NCBI GenBank assembly: GCA_905372265.1
Contig: CAJPOL010000090.1
Span: 1-6,866 of the forward strand
DNA from: an uncultured Treponema sp.
GTDB lineage: Bacteria; Spirochaetota; Spirochaetia; Treponematales; Treponemataceae
Direction of reading: 5' to 3'
DNA: 6,866 nucleotides
Shown: in pieces, positions 5,719-6,866 of the stretch
Layout: every line of letters begins with the position of its first letter
Position numbering within the stretch: position 1 is the stretch's first letter
Notes under the pieces: model-generated
The model's database searches: none
Seen by the model: the letters and a program-made list of their open reading frames with translations, nothing else
Told to the model about the DNA's origin: nothing
Program-made: the position numbers and the translations under genes

Positions 5719-5721
5719 ATA

Positions 5722-6381
5722 TTAATCCTTTTCAGCATCGCTTTTCCGAATATAGAGCGGCCCTGCATAATCGGTTGCCGCTGCCGGCAGGTTTTGTTTG
5801 TTTTGCACATAGTCAATCATGGCAGAGGCAAACAGGAGGGGGGCTGTTTCGATATAGTAAAAGCGTGCGCTTGTATTTACGATTGCGGCTTTGAATGAGG
5901 CCGTTCCATATCCGGTGATAAGCCATTGTTCATCTTGAGAAAAATACGGCAGCATTTCTTCCGCTGTTTTATCACAGGCTTCCGTGATTGCTGCTCCATT
6001 GCGAAAAAGCTGGATATAAAAGCGCTCTCTCTTTGCATCTATCAGTGCGGCGGTATTACCGTCCCATGCATCATACAACGATGCAAGACACAGAAGTGTT
6101 GGAATCGGCTTAAAGGTGCAGTTACTGCTGAGCTGGAGCGCTTTTGCCGCCGCATAACCGAGCCGTAATCCGGTAAACGAGCCGGGTCCCTCCGGAGCAA
6201 GAACGAGCTCCGTTTCTTCCGCAGTAAAACCGGCAGCGGAGACTGCTGCCGCAATGAGCGGTACAAGTTGTTCCGCATGAGAGATATTTCGTCCGGTAAA
6301 CGACTGAGTGACTAACCCTTTTGGGCCGTGCGCTGCGATGGAAAGCGTTGGCGACAGAGCATCAATTGCAAGTATATTCAT
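5722..6381 (-). CDS. tsaB: TsaB (YeaZ), scaffold subunit of the tRNA t6A-forming complex
   Basis: TsaB pairs with TsaD and TsaE to transfer threonylcarbamoyl to A37 of tRNAs reading ANN codons. It belongs to the ASKHA fold but lacks a full active site and acts as a scaffold in the cytoplasm. Hallmarks are MNILAIDALSPTLSIA at the N-terminus, SHAEQLVPLI (34-43), the family signature GPGSFTGLRLGYAAAK (65-80), and LIDAKRERFY (113-122). At 219 residues it is near the usual length (E. coli about 231). The usual IDTS at the N-terminus reads IDAL. The tsaE stop and tsaB start share one base (TAATG), and GAGGAAG just upstream, inside the tsaE end, can serve as ribosome-binding site. tsaD and tsaC are not in the window. 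Confidence 0.95.
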   Translation of the reverse strand: MNILAIDALSPTLSIAAHGPKGLVTQSFTGRNISHAEQLVPLIAAAVSAAGFTAEETELVLAPEGPGSFTGLRLGYAAAKALQLSSNCTFKPIPTLLCLASLYDAWDGNTAALIDAKRERFYIQLFRNGAAITEACDKTAEEMLPYFSQDEQWLITGYGTASFKAAIVNTSARFYYIETAPLLFASAMIDYVQNKQNLPAAATDYAGPLYIRKSDAEKD

Positions 6382-6833
6382 TACGCTTCCTCAAATGCTG
6401 CAAAACTAGCCGATGGATACGGCCAGTTGCTGATGCCGATAGTACGCTGTGAATCCTGTCCGGCTGTAATTGCGATAAGAATTGTACGCTCCGGCAGCTC
6501 CTGCATGACTTTTTCGCTCCACTCAATGACGCATACGCCGTCTCCATAGAGCATTTCTTCAATGCCGAGATCTGAAAATTCTTCAGCCGAACCGAGCCGA
6601 TACACATCCATATGGTACAATGGAAGCCGTCCATGATATTCGGAAATTAATGTAAAGGTCGGACTGGTAACCGGCTCTTCGATTCCTAAGCCTTGAGCAA
6701 TTCCCTTTGTTAATTGTGTCTTTCCTGCGGCTAAAGTTCCTTGTAATGCAATAACATCGCCGGCTTGCAGCATAGTTCCGATAATACTGCCTAATTGTAT
6801 TGTTTCTTCTGCCGTAGCGGTTTTAAGCTTCAT
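6381..6833 (-). CDS. tsaE: TsaE (YjeE), ATPase of the tRNA t6A pathway
   Basis: TsaE is a small P-loop ATPase that cycles the TsaB-TsaD complex during t6A synthesis. The 150 residues match the usual size (E. coli 153). The Walker A motif is GTLAAGKT (32-39); most family members read GDLGAGKT here, but the required G-x4-G-K-T pattern is kept. Other hallmarks are the switch-like TSPTFTLI (56-63), HMDVYRL (74-80), EEFSDLGIEEML (84-95), and IEWSEK (103-108) with the family's E104-W105. The start is supported by an in-frame TAA upstream. The ribosome-binding site is modest: AAAGGTG (6850-6844 on this strand), ten bases from ATG. The upstream 33 bases contain stops in all three frames, one of them (TGA) overlapping the tsaE ATG, so an upstream gene could end here in coupled fashion. 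Confidence 0.96.
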   Translation of the reverse strand: MKLKTATAEETIQLGSIIGTMLQAGDVIALQGTLAAGKTQLTKGIAQGLGIEEPVTSPTFTLISEYHGRLPLYHMDVYRLGSAEEFSDLGIEEMLYGDGVCVIEWSEKVMQELPERTILIAITAGQDSQRTIGISNWPYPSASFAAFEEA

Positions 6834-6866
6834 ATTTTTAGCGCACCTTTTTTACGACGTTTGTAC

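Overview
The window looks like chromosomal DNA of a host-associated spirochaete, most likely a Treponema of moderate G+C. The basis is the motility gene order flgN-flgK-flgL-fliW-csrA, which as I recall it matches the flgK/flgL/fliW(TP0658)/csrA cluster of T. pallidum, the treponeme-like form of each protein, and a spirochaete-type lipoprotein at the left edge. No phage, IS, CRISPR, tRNA or rRNA sequence was seen.

Left edge (1-165, minus strand): the first 55 codons of an exported lipoprotein that seems to begin a metallophosphatase/5'-nucleotidase-type domain. A 108-bp divergent intergenic region (166-273) follows. It holds a 6-bp dyad and a sigma-28-like promoter candidate, and the left arm of an 8-bp inverted repeat that brackets the ribosome-binding site and start codon of the first flagellar gene.

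Centre (274-4618, plus strand): a compact flagellar operon. FlgN is the likely export chaperone for the two hook-filament junction proteins FlgK and FlgL, which follow it directly. FliW and CsrA form the partner-switching pair that, in other bacteria, couples flagellin level to translation. fliW and csrA overlap by 7 bases. A perfect sigma-28 -10 octamer (GCCGATAA) lies in the short flgL-fliW gap, so the regulatory pair may also be transcribed separately. CsrA keeps its RNA-binding residues (R6, R44) and the C-terminal extension with N55 that in Bacillus subtilis is needed for FliW binding.

Right part (6833-4642, minus strand): tsaE-tsaB and a gene for a PAS/HD-GYP protein, read toward csrA. 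tsaE and tsaB overlap by one base and tsaB is 3 bases from the HD-GYP gene, so the three are probably one transcript. TsaE and TsaB work in making the tRNA modification t6A. The HD-GYP protein has all the recognisable catalytic motifs of a cyclic-di-GMP phosphodiesterase. The two operons converge with a 23-base gap and no clear terminator.

No undescribed system stands out; this is a conserved motility and tRNA-modification locus. The points most worth checking are regulatory: the inverted repeat at the flgN start, the candidate sigma-28 elements before flgN and fliW, the possible CsrA self-control hairpin at the csrA start, and extra modules in FlgK and FlgL.
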